Below, in pieces: positions 38,214 to 51,889 of a stretch of 64,000 nucleotides of DNA. Origin of the DNA: Chionis minor (taxonomy: Eukaryota; Chordata; Aves; Charadriiformes; Chionididae). Position numbers and translations under genes: made by a program. How positions within the stretch are numbered: position 1 is the first letter of the stretch; every line of letters starts with the position of its first letter. The stretch is taken from NCBI GenBank assembly GCA_013398295.1, contig VZSF01010488.1, positions 1 to 64,000 of the forward strand, given 5' to 3'. The notes beneath the pieces were generated by a model. That model had not been told where the DNA came from. It saw only the letters and a program-made list of their open reading frames with translations, and did not search any database.

Positions 38214-38796
38214 CACGGGAGGTGATTCTCCCCCTCTACTCTGCGCTTGTGAGACCCCACCTGGAGTACTGTGTCCAGCTCTGGAGCCCTCAACATAGAA
38301 AGGACATCGAACTGTTGGAACAGGTCCAGCGAAGGGCCACTAAGATGATTAGAGGGATGGAGCACCTCTCCTATGAGGATAGGCTGAGAGAGCTGGGGCT
38401 GTTCAGCCTGGAGAAGACAAGGCTCCGGGGAGACCTGATAGCAGCCTTTCAGTATCTGAAGGGAGCCTACAGGAGAGCTGGAGAGGGACTCTTTGTCAGG
38501 AAGTCTAGTGATAGGACAAGGGGTAATGGTTTTAAATTGGAAGAGGGGAGATTTAGGTTAGATATTAGGAAGAAGTTCTTTACTGTGAGGGTGGTGAGGC
38601 ACTGGAACAGGTTACCCAGGGAAGTTGTGGATGCCCCATCCCTGGAAGTGTTTAAGGCCAGGCTGGATGGGGCTTTGAGCAACCTGCTCTAGTGAGAGGT
38701 GTCCCTGCCCATGGCAGGGGGGTTGGAACTTGATGATCTTTAAGGTCCCTTCCAACTCTAACCATTCTATGGTTCTATGATTCTATGATTCTATGA
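38214..38796 (+). mobile_element. CR1 LINE 3' fragment, young copy with intact ORF2 C-terminus
   Basis: An uninterrupted frame to 38692 encodes the last ~160 residues of CR1 ORF2. It starts at the [19 protein letters not shown] block, passes through [19 protein letters not shown] and [17 protein letters not shown], and ends with [19 protein letters not shown] and the normal stop. The 3' UTR carries the GATGATCTTTAAGGTCCCTT box and three ATTCTATG-type tail units. The copy is 5'-truncated and lacks endonuclease and RT palm, so it cannot move by itself. Its intact frame and close match to the copy at 8657-9064 indicate a recent insertion. Confidence 0.96.
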
Positions 38797-41700
38797 CCTG
38801 GCTCTTTCTGCAGGGGTCTTCCATTTGGAAATACCAAAATTTCCCTCTGTGCTGTTATTGGAGCCAACACATCACACTCAGATTCCCGGATCCCTTTCTT
38901 ATGTGTCTTGCCTATCATCATGCTGAATCTAGATGACAGTCCTTTTAGGACTATAGGCATAAGAGTGACTGAGACTCATCCTGAATCGAGCAGGAGATAG
39001 CAAGAAAACTGATATGTACCTTCAACCAGTGAACCACAATGCATGTGCCAGTGCTTTCAAAATAAATAAATAAAGCCCCTCAATCCAGTCAAATGCCTTC
39101 TCTATATCTGTTACAAAACTACATAAATCCTAGCAAAAGGTACCAAACTTTACTGGTACTTTGTGCCTTTACAGTCATCCTAACAAATTACTACTGTCCC
39201 CATAGAAACCCAATTAAATATTTGTGAAGTAGGATAGGAAACTACCTTTCCTAGGGTAAGGGTGATAATGTCTCTATACTTAGTGTGAGGGAGGGAAGAA
39301 ATCTGTAGCTGGGCCATTTGTCTCTTAAATGACCTTCTTGTAGGCCTATTGTGATATCAAGTGCTTATGTGGAAGAAAACTAAATAAGTAAGTCATAAGA
39401 AAAATTAGTGGGAGGGTGGGAGGGGATGGGTATGGCTTTTAATGTGCTGCTGAGAATCCATTCAAATTCACAGCTTTATCTGATTATTTTTTTCCTTCAT
39501 TTTATTAACTAGTTCTACTGTTATGTTCCTATTTAAAGAGATAAATAGTTCTGAGGATAATTTGGGTAGTTTGATATTTTTTAGATTTTTCAGGGTTTAC
39601 TATTATCAGGATGCTGCAAGCTATGTAATCAGCTGTAATGGAAAAAAAGTTTTAGTTAACATCCTCATTACTCCATTGTACAATTAACTCACAGCTTTTT
39701 TAATGGTAGAAGACCAACACCCGTTTGACAATAAAAACCTGTAGTGTATGCCTTTTTGAATTATTCTGTTTACATCAGTGTATTCAGTTTAACTTTCAGC
39801 CTGGGCTTTACTTTCTGTTTTGTGCTTGTGTTGTGGTGGTGAGCTACAGAGGAACCTCAGTTTAAGAAAGAAATTGTTTTCCTCACCTTGCTTTTGGCAA
39901 ATTAGTTAGTTCATTGTCTTTGTTCTTAGATAAATAAGCAAATCACTGCACTATAATGACATGCCATGTTCCTCTCCAGAAGAATCATAGCTATTCACTT
40001 TTTTCCCAGCTGTAAACACAAAATATTTTGATTATTAAAATACAGTCTGATGACCATAGCCTCTCTGTGGTTTACTGGAGAACTGCTGCCTAGTACCTTG
40101 CTCACTGTCCCTTTCAACTTTTAAATGGATAAAAATATTATTACATGGCTAAATATGATGTGAAATTCTTACTCATAATTAACTTATTTTAATTTTACTA
40201 TTTATCTTTTTCAATCAGATTTTAAGAAAGTAAATTAAATTTACATTGTGTATGTTAACGTCAGTGCATTTAAGTCTCCTCATATTTATTTCTTCCTTAC
40301 CTTTGTGACTACCAAGGAAATATTTTAACAACAAGTCATTACAGAGCATGTCATCAGCCTGAATTGAACTGTAATAATTGTATTTTCTAGCTTTTCCCAT
40401 TTTCTAGTTTTTCTTCCATTCAAATTGAAACTTCTCATTTTACCTGTTTGGTAAGAGAAGAAGACCTATTTTGGAGAGAATCCAACATTTCTTTAAAGAA
40501 AAATGAACACGTTTAGAAAATAATGTTCATAATAAGGAATGACATATCAACCTTCAAAATCATCTGCCCAACCCAAGCCCCTTTTCTTGTTTGCTAAAAT
40601 TTGTGCACACACCTAATAATGAATTAGGATTCGACTTTAACGTCTTTGCAAAGATGTTAAACACCTCTCTGAGGTGAACAGAAATAGTTTCCTTCTGCAG
40701 TGAGCTGTCTTGGAAATTACTATAAAGTACTCTGGTTGGAATGAGAGCAAACATGTTAACAAATAATGTTGGATAGGCTCATCTGCACATCTGGTATACA
40801 TCCATACGGAAGGATAAGAATGGAGTACAGTTAGGACATCTATGGTTTTGATGATTTTGTTACTGGTATTTAATAAAATACAGTATGCTTTTTAATTTTC
40901 TGTTAAAATGCTATTTTAGAAACTTCCATGAAGTCTCTACAAAGATAAATTTTTACATAAGACCTGTAAAGCCCTGTTCCCCTGGAGTTGCATGAACAGG
41001 GATCATAATGATGATTCTCTACTATAATATACAATAGCAGCTTCATTCAGAGTAGTTTTTGCAATGAATGTGCTGATTTTACAAATGGACCCACGCATGC
41101 TGTGTTATGACAGGCAAATGGTGAAAATCTCCTACTGAGGAATGCCCCTAAGCCAGAAGGTCTCCAGGATATCTGGTGAGTGATCTCCTGTTGCTTTATT
41201 TGGCTCTTGCTGGTACCCATTTCACTGCTGACTGGACAAATGCCATTCAACAATAAAATATCCTTGCCTGGAGGATTTGACACAGATGGGTCTGGTCAGA
41301 TTGGTCCGTTAAGGGTAACGAATCAAGCCATGACCTTTTTTACTGATAATGGTATTGTATGTTATACTTTTCACAGAATATCTGCTTGCTGTTTGAGTTT
41401 ATATTGTACTTCTATTTAATTTTTATTTCTTTGCTTTTTACCTGAGACTCCATATCATCATAGATAAATAGAAAATTATCTATCAGTGTACTCAGGCCAA
41501 AGATAATACATCATTCTGCTATGTATAGTTACAAAAATAAAATACTTCTTTCCCCCCCTTTTTTTTATTTAATACCACTTCATTATGAAGGTTATTATAT
41601 TCAGTTCTTAAACGTAATTTTTTGGTGATTAGATATAAAATAACTACTAATCCTACCAGACTGTTACAAAATGTTCTACAATTACAATTATTACAATTAA

Positions 41701-44700
41701 TAAATTGCCACACAATGAGATGGTAAGAACAGATATACCAAGTCAATTCTCCTCTCACAGTGGTATAAACCAAGAAATATTCCACCGAAGTCAGTAATCT
41801 GATTCAAGTGAAAGGAAAATAAATTCATAACTATGCTACCATAGGCCGCATCTATGTAGTAATGTGGTAAATGAATAAACTCAGAAAGTTTCAGAAGTTC
41901 TCAGAAAGTACTTGTTGATTGTATTTACCATTTCATTTTTCATTCCTCTAATCACCCTTTTTTCTTTATTTGTGTCATCTTTCAAAACCAACTTTTATCA
42001 TCATATATAAATAAAACAAAATACGTTCTTATCTCTGGTATCTAAAGAGATTTTTTCTTAAAATCATGTAAGACAATAAATGTGACTTTTAAGGCCTCTT
42101 TCATAGTGAAAGTATCTCTTTAAAATAATTTATGGAATCTTAGTGTTAAAGAACACTATAGTTCATTACCTTGCTTTTTATGTTACATCCCTCTGTTTAG
42201 CAACGAGAAATGGGTGGAATGAACGCAGGTTTAACATTTTAACTGAGTGTATCAGGACAGCTAAGCCATGACTGTTGGATTGTAAAACTCTCCATCATCT
42301 CCCATCTTAGAACTCTGGTGGTCTGAATACCTGACTGCAGAAGACAGTAATTCACCAGCAGTAATTGAGGCAAATATCATCATGTTATTCCCTGGTCTTA
42401 AGCGAGAGCCTAGACTAATCTCATCCTAGAATCGTTGGGAATTTTTGGTGAATGCCTCTAAGAATTGCTCGCAGAGTATCTGCAAGTGCCTGCAGTATGC
42501 AGTAAGGATCTTGTGTCTGTTGGCTAAACAGAATAATTTGGCTCTTGGGCATGCGGTGCATAGGTCAGGAAAATAAGTCACCCCTGCAGTCAGTTCTAAA
42601 CATTTACCTCACAGAGCACCATACCAGTTTTTTCTTTACTTGTAAAGTAAGGAAAAATTTGACATCTGGATATCAGGATATATTTTAAGAAATTTCAAAC
42701 ATGCATGTGAGCAGTTCACAAAAAAAGGCAGTGTTTTCCATACTTGCTTATTATGAAATGTTTACCCAGTTCTGATGATTAGTCATTGGTTGGCAGATTT
42801 TAATCTTCAGAAATACTAGAAATATTTTTATAAAGAAGCAGCACAAATAACTGGAATGTAAGTTGCCTCACTTTAGTATCTGTACATTCTCAGGTCTAAA
42901 TTGTTCCTATAAAGTTGTTTTGAATTAAAACTTGGAAGTTTAAATTGAAAACTGTCTTGTATGTTGTAATCAGTTTTTGAAAAATGTAATCGTAGCACAG
43001 GATTCCATTTAAATAGTTATTTCCCATGGTGTAATTACCAGTAAAGAAGAATAGAGTGGCTAAACTACAGTGAGATTGAATTTACAGCTGCTAATGCAGC
43101 TCTACTTCAGAGTACACTGTTGGCTGAAAGGCAGACGTGGGATCTCTCAAGGTTACAGGTTTTAAGTCTCAAAGCCTCCAGCAAATTACTTCTTGCATAA
43201 CCACACATTTCAAAGAGCTCAGAGGCTTGATGTTAAAACGGAAATAAGTATCCCTCAGAGAAGGCACCAGTACATGATATTAAAAAAATTTCAACATTAA
43301 AATTATCGAATAAGAATTGTCATTTATTCATACAAAAATGTTCCTAACTTTTTTATATCCAAACATTTCCTGTGTGAAAGGTATGTGTGTCTCCTGGTTC
43401 TGATGACTTTTAATATAGTTCCAAACCTAGATATACAGAGAGAAGGATGGAGGTACAGATCAGATATTTGTAGACATGATGAGAGTTATGTAGAGGTGTC
43501 TATGCATCTCTGATTATGTCTGTATCTTCAGACTTCTCTTATCCACTAATAGTAGTAGGTTTTAATGCTATTTCAACAGTTAATTATGACATAACAGCCT
43601 TATTGTTCCCTTCACTTAAGATCACATAGCAATTTTTACGGTAGTTTGTAAGATGATGAAGGGAACACTGTGCATTATGTTACAGTTCTCTGCTCTGTTG
43701 GACATGGTCAGAACAGCTTCAAGGAACTATCAAGCAGACAGGTGGCCTTTCACTTGTGCCTACCTTTTGCCTATAAAGGAACGTATACACCTTTCTGAAA
43801 AAGTGAGTTTCCATAAGCTTAAGAGAGAATGCCTGTCAGATAAAAGTACTGCAGCTGCTGAATATGTTTTTATATATTAAAGCATTTTAAGATTGTGGGA
43901 GTATTGCAAGCAAATGATTTAACTACATTCAGCTGTCCTGTAAGTTGTTTGTAATTACTGATTTTGCTTTTCAGATGTGCATAATAAAGTTCTCAATGTA
44001 GCTCTTTCAAGTGTAGCAGCAATGCTGACTCTTCAGTATTCGATAGTTCAATCACACAGGATATCTTCATATTCAAGTAAGGCAAAAAATAAAGAAGAAA
44101 GATAGAGGCAGCACAAGGTAATGCCTGGTATTATTAGTGGCTCAAGTTCATTTGCCTTGCAATGATAGTTCCAGTCTTTGAAAAATTTGGATATTTTTAA
44201 TCATGTCTCTGGCAGTAGTCACAGCTTCAATATTTCACTAAGTCCATAAAATGTTTCTTTCATACGTTGACAAATTTTCCCACCTAGTCTAGAATAAATG
44301 CTTCTTTCTAGTCAAAAGCGGTATCAAAATATCTTGTCCCAAGCAAGCAAGGTGCTCACAGTACATAAAACCAAAGCAAATATTAAAGCGTCAGAGAAAG
44401 TTGTCTTGAAACATACTCTGATATCCAGTAGTCAGCTATTTGTAGCACAGCCTATCACAGTGATATTCAATCACTTGGTTTTTTCTGGAGAACAAATCTA
44501 CGTATTTTCCCCAATAGGTATTTTTTTTCTCTCTTTGTTTCCTATAGAACCAAAGCATATGCATTCATGCACTATATATGTCTAGCTACTGATAACATAG
44601 CAAAACATATAATAATCTGTGGAGCTCTCCAATTATAATTAGTGACTAACACTTCATTTCATGAGAAGTGTAAACAGATAGCCTAAAACCAAACAAATTG

Positions 44701-47576
44701 AGATTCTGCCAGTATATTCATCATGAAATCCAGATGTGGAAAATGCGGTGTTCTGAAGTACCAAGAAATTTTGTAGACCAAAAGATGGGAATTAGAGCAG
44801 TACTGAGGCCCACAAAAGAAATCACAGCATTTCAGCTCAAGCTGAGAAGAGATTGTCAGGAAGGGTTCAGCCTGAAGAGCATATTTAGCTTTTTTAGCTT
44901 TAGGAATTGTTTCAATTTTTCTTTTTTGGAACTTTCATTTAAATGAGGTTTTTGCCAGATGATTTGACTTTCAAAATGTCTGTTTCCACGTCTTTTTCTG
45001 AAGATGAGGGTCTTCTGATGGAACAACCTTATCACTACCTCTTTTCTCACTCCCCTTCCACCTCCAGCTGTTCTACTCTTCAGATGTCAGTAGAAATGTT
45101 CCTCTTACATTGATCAGGAAACACAAACTCTCACACTGTTTGTAATGAAAGTAAACTGCTTCAACACTTGAATTAGAATTTTACTTTAATCACCCCAGGA
45201 TTTGGGCAACCAGTGAAGCCACTTTTCAATCTACATTGATTAGATACCAGAATGTATACATAATCTGAATTGCTAAGCATTTTTTTAGTTATGAACAGGG
45301 CCATATACACAGACAAATGTCTCTCATTTCCCTACAGACCATGCTGCATTAAATGTGTTTGAGGAGCCAACTAAAATTGCAAGTAAGGCTAATAAATGCT
45401 TTTAAAAGCATTTTATTTTCACAGACTCTTCAAATGTTCTGCAAATACAAAGTAGCACTTATGCAGACTGTTTGTACATAAAAGGCAAAGCTTTGTCTGT
45501 CTTCTCCAAACAGGTTCTGTGATCAGGTTTTAGCACAGCATAACCTCTTCTTAAGAGAAAACTGTTTTTTCAACTCTCTACACTGTACAAAGAACTTGAA
45601 CCCCCACTTCAGTGAAGTATGAAGCGATGAATACAGGTGTATTTGAACAGGTATCTTCTTTTCAGTGCACTGTATGATTTAATCCATAGGTAAATATATT
45701 TTAGAGAGCTAAAACACAATGTCAAACTAGGGCAGGGGTCAATAAATTGAACTTTAGTCATTCAAGTTCTTAGCCTGCAAGAGTGTACCCTTGAGATAGA
45801 GAGTATTGATGTTTATGTTCTGATTCAAAGTCTTTGTGTAATATCTGGCAAGCAGTGAGGGAGTTTCCTTTCTGCCTTAATCTTGTCTGGCTAGAGTTGC
45901 TGCCTGAAAACTTGCTTTTAGGACAGATCACTGTGCTATTTATGACTACCTCTGATCAAGGACTGGTTTATATACTACACAATAACTATTTATGTGGGGA
46001 GTAAAACCAGACTGTGCATCCTTAATAGGCAAACTATGGTCCATCATAAGCTACTGCTCATCAGAGAAGCAGAAGTTAGTTGAATCAAGCTATCCCTTAG
46101 AAACTGGCAGTGAGACTAACCATCTAAGATGACAACACAAACTACGTTGAAGCTTCTGCTCAGTTCAGTATTGCCAGAACTTCTTTCATATTCAATGAGT
46201 CAGTGTAATCACAACATAGAAAGTGGACCTAATCTAAGATGTGGCTTCGGACAATGTTAGTCACTTTAACTGCTCTTCTTTCCCATGGAAGGCCTCCAGG
46301 TTCACACAATTGCATTCAAAGGTGGGGTTTGTTTCACCTAAATTAACTTGTTCTAAAGTTAAACATCCAGGTGTTTTCTGTTGTGAATAATGCCTCTGGA
46401 GAGCAACCATCCCATTCTAAGATAGGTATCTGAAATGATTAGGCTACATCACACTTCTGAGATTCTTTTGTGTTTTGTCTTGTTAACGTCCAGAGACTAT
46501 TACGAGGGCCAAAATGTATAGCCTCAACTGTATATCAATGCTCTAGATTATTATGTTGACTTAAAACACACCTTTCTATATCTATATAGTTTTCTGTTGT
46601 ATAACAGAAGTGTTTAAGCGTATAACTCTAGTCGTCTCTTCTTACTCACATCAGTCTTTTGATCTCATTCTGCTCGTCTCTTCATTCTTGTCGTGGTTCT
46701 AGGCTTGACAGCACTGATCTGACACTAAAAAAATGCTGGTAGTGTCCTAGTGGGACTGAATATATACCGGAGTTCTCATTTAATTTTTTTTCCTGATAAA
46801 TCATGAAATACATTTTTCTTTGAAACAAACCCTGCCTTTTTCTGCTTTTTATTCCTGCCCAAAATATATATTAATTGCCAACCTCACATGCAATATTGAA
46901 TTATATTCAAAATTATTCAGTTTTTTAAAGTCCATTTTTATTGGTGGATGAAAATAACAACTTTCACTACAAAATGAAATATTAAATCGGTCAAGTTTTC
47001 AAAAAAGTTGTTTGAGTCAACACAAAATACATCAACATTTCTAGGAAGTGTGTCATATTGACAAGAGAAATCAGTGGAACTCGGATTTAGGAATAGTTTC
47101 ACTATGATTGCATTTATTATTTGCTACATAGAGATTGGCATTCAAACCCATGGTTGAGGTACCACATCCTGAAATGTTATCATGGATCAGCTGAACTGTC
47201 ATAACTCCACATAAGCACTCAGTCTGTGGTGAACTACACCAAGGTAATTAGAATGAGCTTAAATTTAGTCAAATTACTTCGAATGTGACAGGCCGGAACC
47301 TATTAGGAGTTAACACTGTAACTTGGTATGGAATATAACTAAGTCCTCAGATTCATTATTCTCGTGACTCTTAATGCTAATTTTTTTTAAAGGCTGTTCC
47401 ACTGCCTTTTCCTATTCATTTTTATTTAGAAGAGAGAAAGAAACTCTCAAAATGAAGGCTAATGTACAAGAACCATTTCTAAAAAAACAAGGAGCAGCAG
47501 CTATTTACAACAAATGAACATATAACAAGCTTACAGCACTATAACAGCAGGATACAGGAGGAAAGATGTAAAAATA
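38797..47576. other. Unique AT-rich sequence, no gene seen
   Basis: Nearly 9 kb with no credible gene, RNA or interspersed repeat. All open frames are below 100 codons with no family resemblance. A copy of the dispersed short motif lies at about 41770-41806. Confidence 0.5.
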
Positions 47577-47790
47577 GCCACTTCAAAAAATTGTTTATTA
47601 AAGCCCTCATCTCCACAGCAGGAAATAAAAAGAAAAATACTGAAACAGCCACCTTAAAAATGATTTATTAAAAAATGCATCACCAGAGATGTACAGAAGG
47701 AAAACACTTTACCAACCATCTTAAAATAAATTTATTGAACTACGCCCCAGCAGGAAACACTATAAAAAATAAAATTTACACTGTGTGAAA
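47577..47790. repeat. Degenerate ~70-bp tandem repeat, three units
   Basis: Units start near 47577, 47648 and 47715. Each opens with a CCA(C/T)(C/T)TTAAAA-like block followed by TTTATT, with CAGCAGGAAA- or CAGAAGGAAA-type words later in the unit. Spacing is 71 and 67 bp. The units are diverged. Confidence 0.65.
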
Positions 47791-50360
47791 ATAAATAAAT
47801 AAAAATATTTTCAAAGAAGGAAAAATAAAGAAGTCCTTTTAAAATAGTTTTATATAGCTTGTATTGCATTAGTGAAGTATAAAGACAGCTCTATTCACCA
47901 ATGGCTTCGTTCCTCATAATGTTGCATTCCCTGCCCCCATTCAACAAGTGCGTCTGATATGCATTTAAATAGAAGCATGTGAGAGGCCCCGGCTATCTTA
48001 AGTTTAAACATCAGTGAGATCACCATCTTTCATAGCTGATCTCTTTAAATTATATTTTAAATTATATTATTTCTTGCAAGCCTGTTCTCGAGGGTGATAG
48101 TGGAGCTGTTCTAAAAGTTTATTTTCCAGCCCAGTCATGATTTTCACTGGGAATCCATCATCTTGTGCAGTATATGTTTCAGTTGTATTTGTGTTTGAGT
48201 GTGGTACCCAAAGTCTCTTGGAAGCACAATATCTTTAAAGAAGCCAATGGTTGCCTGATGACCAGGTGGGAGCATGCTGGGGCCTCTTTCTACAGTGACA
48301 ATATTATGTCATTCCACTGACCTCAGTGAGGTTAGTTATTTTTACAAATAAGCAACAACCAACTACTTTGTTGCCAGATTAATATGGAGCATTGGGGATC
48401 TTTGTTCCAGGCCATTGCTTCATATGCAAGTAAAATGAATCTTATGAATTTTCAAGCTCTAAGTCTCTCACTAGGGTTTTTGTCCCACCAGTGTAAGCTA
48501 GGTTGGTCAACTCAGAGAACTCTTAGTATCTAGATGTATTACCTGCTTCATCCATGCCAAGCCTTGGAAAGCCACCGTGCCCACTACTGCTGTACAAATA
48601 GAAAAGCAGGCTCCATGACTTCTCCCAGAAGTACTCATTCCTATTCCAACATGTCAGCCTTTCTGTGGTAGTAAGAACAGGAGGCCTTACTCTCAGACAT
48701 CTACCTCTCGTATTTATTCTAGGTATCCCTGCCTTTTCCCACTGGGGCCAGAGCAATCAGGCCCTGGACTCTCATTCTTGATGTGGCTCAGACAATTTTG
48801 ATAGTGCTGATAAAAAGCTTTGATCTGTTTGTGTGCAGAAAAAAAGACAGTAGAAAAAAATTACATGAAAAATATTTATGGTCTTAGCTGTAATGATGAG
48901 CTGAGAATTGAGCCTTCTAAGTAGCATTACTGTAAAACCAGGGAAGATAAACTCACATTAAATACCTCTGTGAATGTAAATAAATATACGTGTGTCCATA
49001 TATAATCATAGTGAGCAAAGGAACTAAGAAAGATGAATCTGAACTGAAGCCTACTGTGTGACAATGTGGTTATTATAGCATATATGTCCATGAAATTTAA
49101 ACATTTCACTACTTTAGAGAAAGCTAAAATAAATACAGTGAACCTCTTAGGGGGTGATGCTGCATAAAAAAGTCAAGCAAAGTTCCTATTTGCATGAGTA
49201 AAGATTTCAGGATTGGGCACAATGCTTATTTATTTCTTCTTCCTACTGTATAATTCAATAACTAGAACTGCAGGGTAAAAAGTGTTTAAAATGGAACCCA
49301 TTGAGACATAGCTGTTTGCTTTGTCAAAAGAATAAAATTTTGCAGTTAGGATATGTGAAATCAGTCTCTCTTTATGATCTCAAAAACCCTGTAGCACCAG
49401 AAATAAAGTTCATCTGCAGTAAAGTTGGTGTTGCTGCTTCAGCAAATTACTTGTGCAAGTGGCAGTGATGATTACAGCCAAGGAAATAATTCCTAGCAAA
49501 TTATTTATTCAATCAGTTTCACCATTTCTTCTGCTCACAATTTGCCTGTGATCAGACAGTGATTCTCTCAGTGTTATTCTTCATTCAGAATTGTTGAGAG
49601 ATGTCATCACTGAATACGTCTTGATCCAAAAGACATTCACAAACAGCTATTCAAAGTCTACACCTGGCCTGAAGCCTGTGTTTGTCTCCAAGAGTTTGTC
49701 AGGTAGCAGATGTCTCAATAGAGCCTTTTCTCACTATCCTTTGTAGATCTTGGAGAAAATGCATATGGCCTCCTTTCAATAAAGACTGCCTTGCTGAAAA
49801 TGCAGTCCTTTATGCTAACTCTGGGAAACAGAGGTTTAAAACAAGGCAGTTCTCTTGACCAATTTCTCCTTGAAATTCATTCACTTTGAGGCAGTGGAGA
49901 AAACAAGCAATAGAGCAGATAGCTCCTCAGAAATACTCTAAAGTATTTTCCCCTGGTATTTCCTAGTTCACCTGTAAGGTGGCAAGGGAGGGAAGCTGGG
50001 ATTTGAGAGTATCAGGTGGTCTCAGTTACCATAGGATCAGTGAAGAAAGAAACACTCTTTAAGGTGTAAATTGTCTTTAAAGTCCTCCACACACACACAT
50101 ACACACCCCCTTCCTTCTTAGTCAACCTGCTGTGCATGTAGGCCTACGTAAATAGCAATTCCAAGCCTGTGGACACCAGCTATGTCTGAAAACTGTTTCT
50201 CACATTTCCTGTTTTGAAATACTTTGTATCTATGTGAAAATGTCAGTAGTAGTGATGCAGAACTCTATGACTTAGAATGTTAGCTGTATATGTTTTTTTC
50301 CCTGTAGATTAATATGAATACATATATTCAGTACAGTGATGTTTACTAAGGGTACCAAGG
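47791..50360. other. Unique sequence, no gene seen
   Basis: No gene or dispersed repeat is recognised. There is a short (CA)n tract at about 50088-50106. Confidence 0.5.
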
Positions 50361-51006
50361 TGTCACGTGCCAGTCAAAGACCAGAGCGAGGTTTTGTTCG
50401 TATTCTCAGGAACAGAAATAAGACTCAAAACAGAGTCGAGTGCCAAAGAACTTTATTTGCCCAACAACAAGCTTGCAAATGCAAAGGAGTGAGCGAGAGA
50501 TAAAGAGAGGGAAGGAAGGAAAGACAGAAAGAGGAGAGAATGAAGGACTTCACAGCGATAGCTACCAGCCTGGAGCTGTGGTGTCCTGACAGTCCGATTA
50601 GTTTCGAGTCCGGTGGGAGAACGTTCTGTTCGATGGTGGTTGGTTCCATTCTTTTATAGGGTCCTCACGAGCTGTTCTGCTTAACCACACCTTTCACCTG
50701 GTGGTGGTGTGCATGTCCAATATTGTTCCCAGGGGGGTCTCCAGACCCCTCAATCTCCCCAATCCTGAGTCTGCTGGTGGTTTTCCTGCAGATAAACGTC
50801 TGTGTCGGTGGTGTCAGCAGGGTTGTGATAAGCAGACTGTGGTGTTTGTTTATGGTTTTCCTGTCATTGGTGGTACCAGCAATGTCATAATAAACAGGCT
50901 GTAGTGGCGTCCGTTGATGGTTTTCCTGTCATAGTAATATTGAGACAAACATCCACTGTGTTGGTGGTGTCAGCAATGTTGGTTATCACCAACGCAGTCT
51001 CTCATA
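50361..51006 (-). mobile_element. Solo LTR with 5-bp target duplication
   Basis: The block begins TGTCACGTGCC on the plus strand and is flanked by identical CAAGG pentamers (50356-50360 and 51007-51011). On the minus strand it has a TATAAAAG box (plus about 50652-50659) and an AATAAAG poly(A) signal (plus about 50451-50457), in LTR order and spacing. Upstream of the TATA box the putative U3 carries repeated units (GGTTTTCCTG at 50779, 50854 and 50919). A GGAA/GAGA-rich tract lies within R/U5 (plus 50487-50545). No gag, pol or env remnant adjoins it. I do not recognise the family, but the structure is clear. If the right edge is instead set at the nearest CA (51008), the target duplication shrinks to three bases. 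Confidence 0.82.
50777..50985 (-). repeat. Repeated U3 units in the LTR
   Basis: Three units share GGTTTTCCTG and, downstream of it, a GGTGGT(G/A)(T/C)CAGCA(A/G)-like word (about 50807, 50869 and 50965). The unit spacing of 65-75 bp resembles duplicated enhancer units of retroviral U3 regions. Confidence 0.75.
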
Positions 51007-51889
51007 CAAGGCTAGGTGGATTGAGCCAAAAAAAGGCATCCTCACTTCTTCAGCAACTTCCTACTCACTAATCTAATATATATCTACCTATTGTACTATT
51101 GCATGAGGTAGCTAGCTGGCTAGTAAAGGAGAAATCATATGGGATTTAATCTGCATAAAGGAGTAGGATCTGAGCCCTCAACACAAAGGAAGTTTCATAG
51201 TGTTTCAGGTAGTTAAACCTTCATTTATGGTACTTCATATGTCACTGAGAATACTGGACATACCCTTTAATCGTGTTGCATATTTCCCATACTGTGCACT
51301 ACCAAATATTCTTTTTCCCATAGTGATTTTGGAAAAGGAAAATATAAGGTTTCATAATAAGTTTTCTTATTATTTTGGAAGTTTTTAATAACAGCATTCA
51401 GGAGATATTATTGTTCCCCTTTTGTAGGAAAATTCTTTTTTGGTTGTATTAAAAATCATTCATCTAAGGAGTTTAATAAAATTCCTATATAAAGAAGTTC
51501 TTATATTAACGTGTGTATTTTATGCTACTTCAGCTGTAGTTCTATCTTTAATTTCGTATAAGCTATTTGGAGTTGATTAACTAGCATATAATCTCTGCCA
51601 GCCAAATACATGAAAAGTTAGTGGTGTATTTTTAATCATCTATATTCAGAGCTGGAAATTAATTTTACTTTTATTTTTTTAAACATCTCCTGATTAAAAC
51701 TTAAGCAGTCAAACATCTCAGGCATTTCACTTCAATGTTGTGTCCTCCTCTATCAGAACAAAATTGGGCATTTTCTTATACACAATAGAGGAAAAAAAGC
51801 AATTACTATCAATCAGTGACTAAGCAACAGATTGGAGTATTTAGAAAGACTCATTCATACACAGATTTGCAGCAGTGTTCAGCTCTTCT

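Noticed and set aside
38214..38692. 160-codon intact frame as a host gene
   Set aside because: It is the C-terminal end of CR1 ORF2 with the normal CR1 3' UTR and tail after it.
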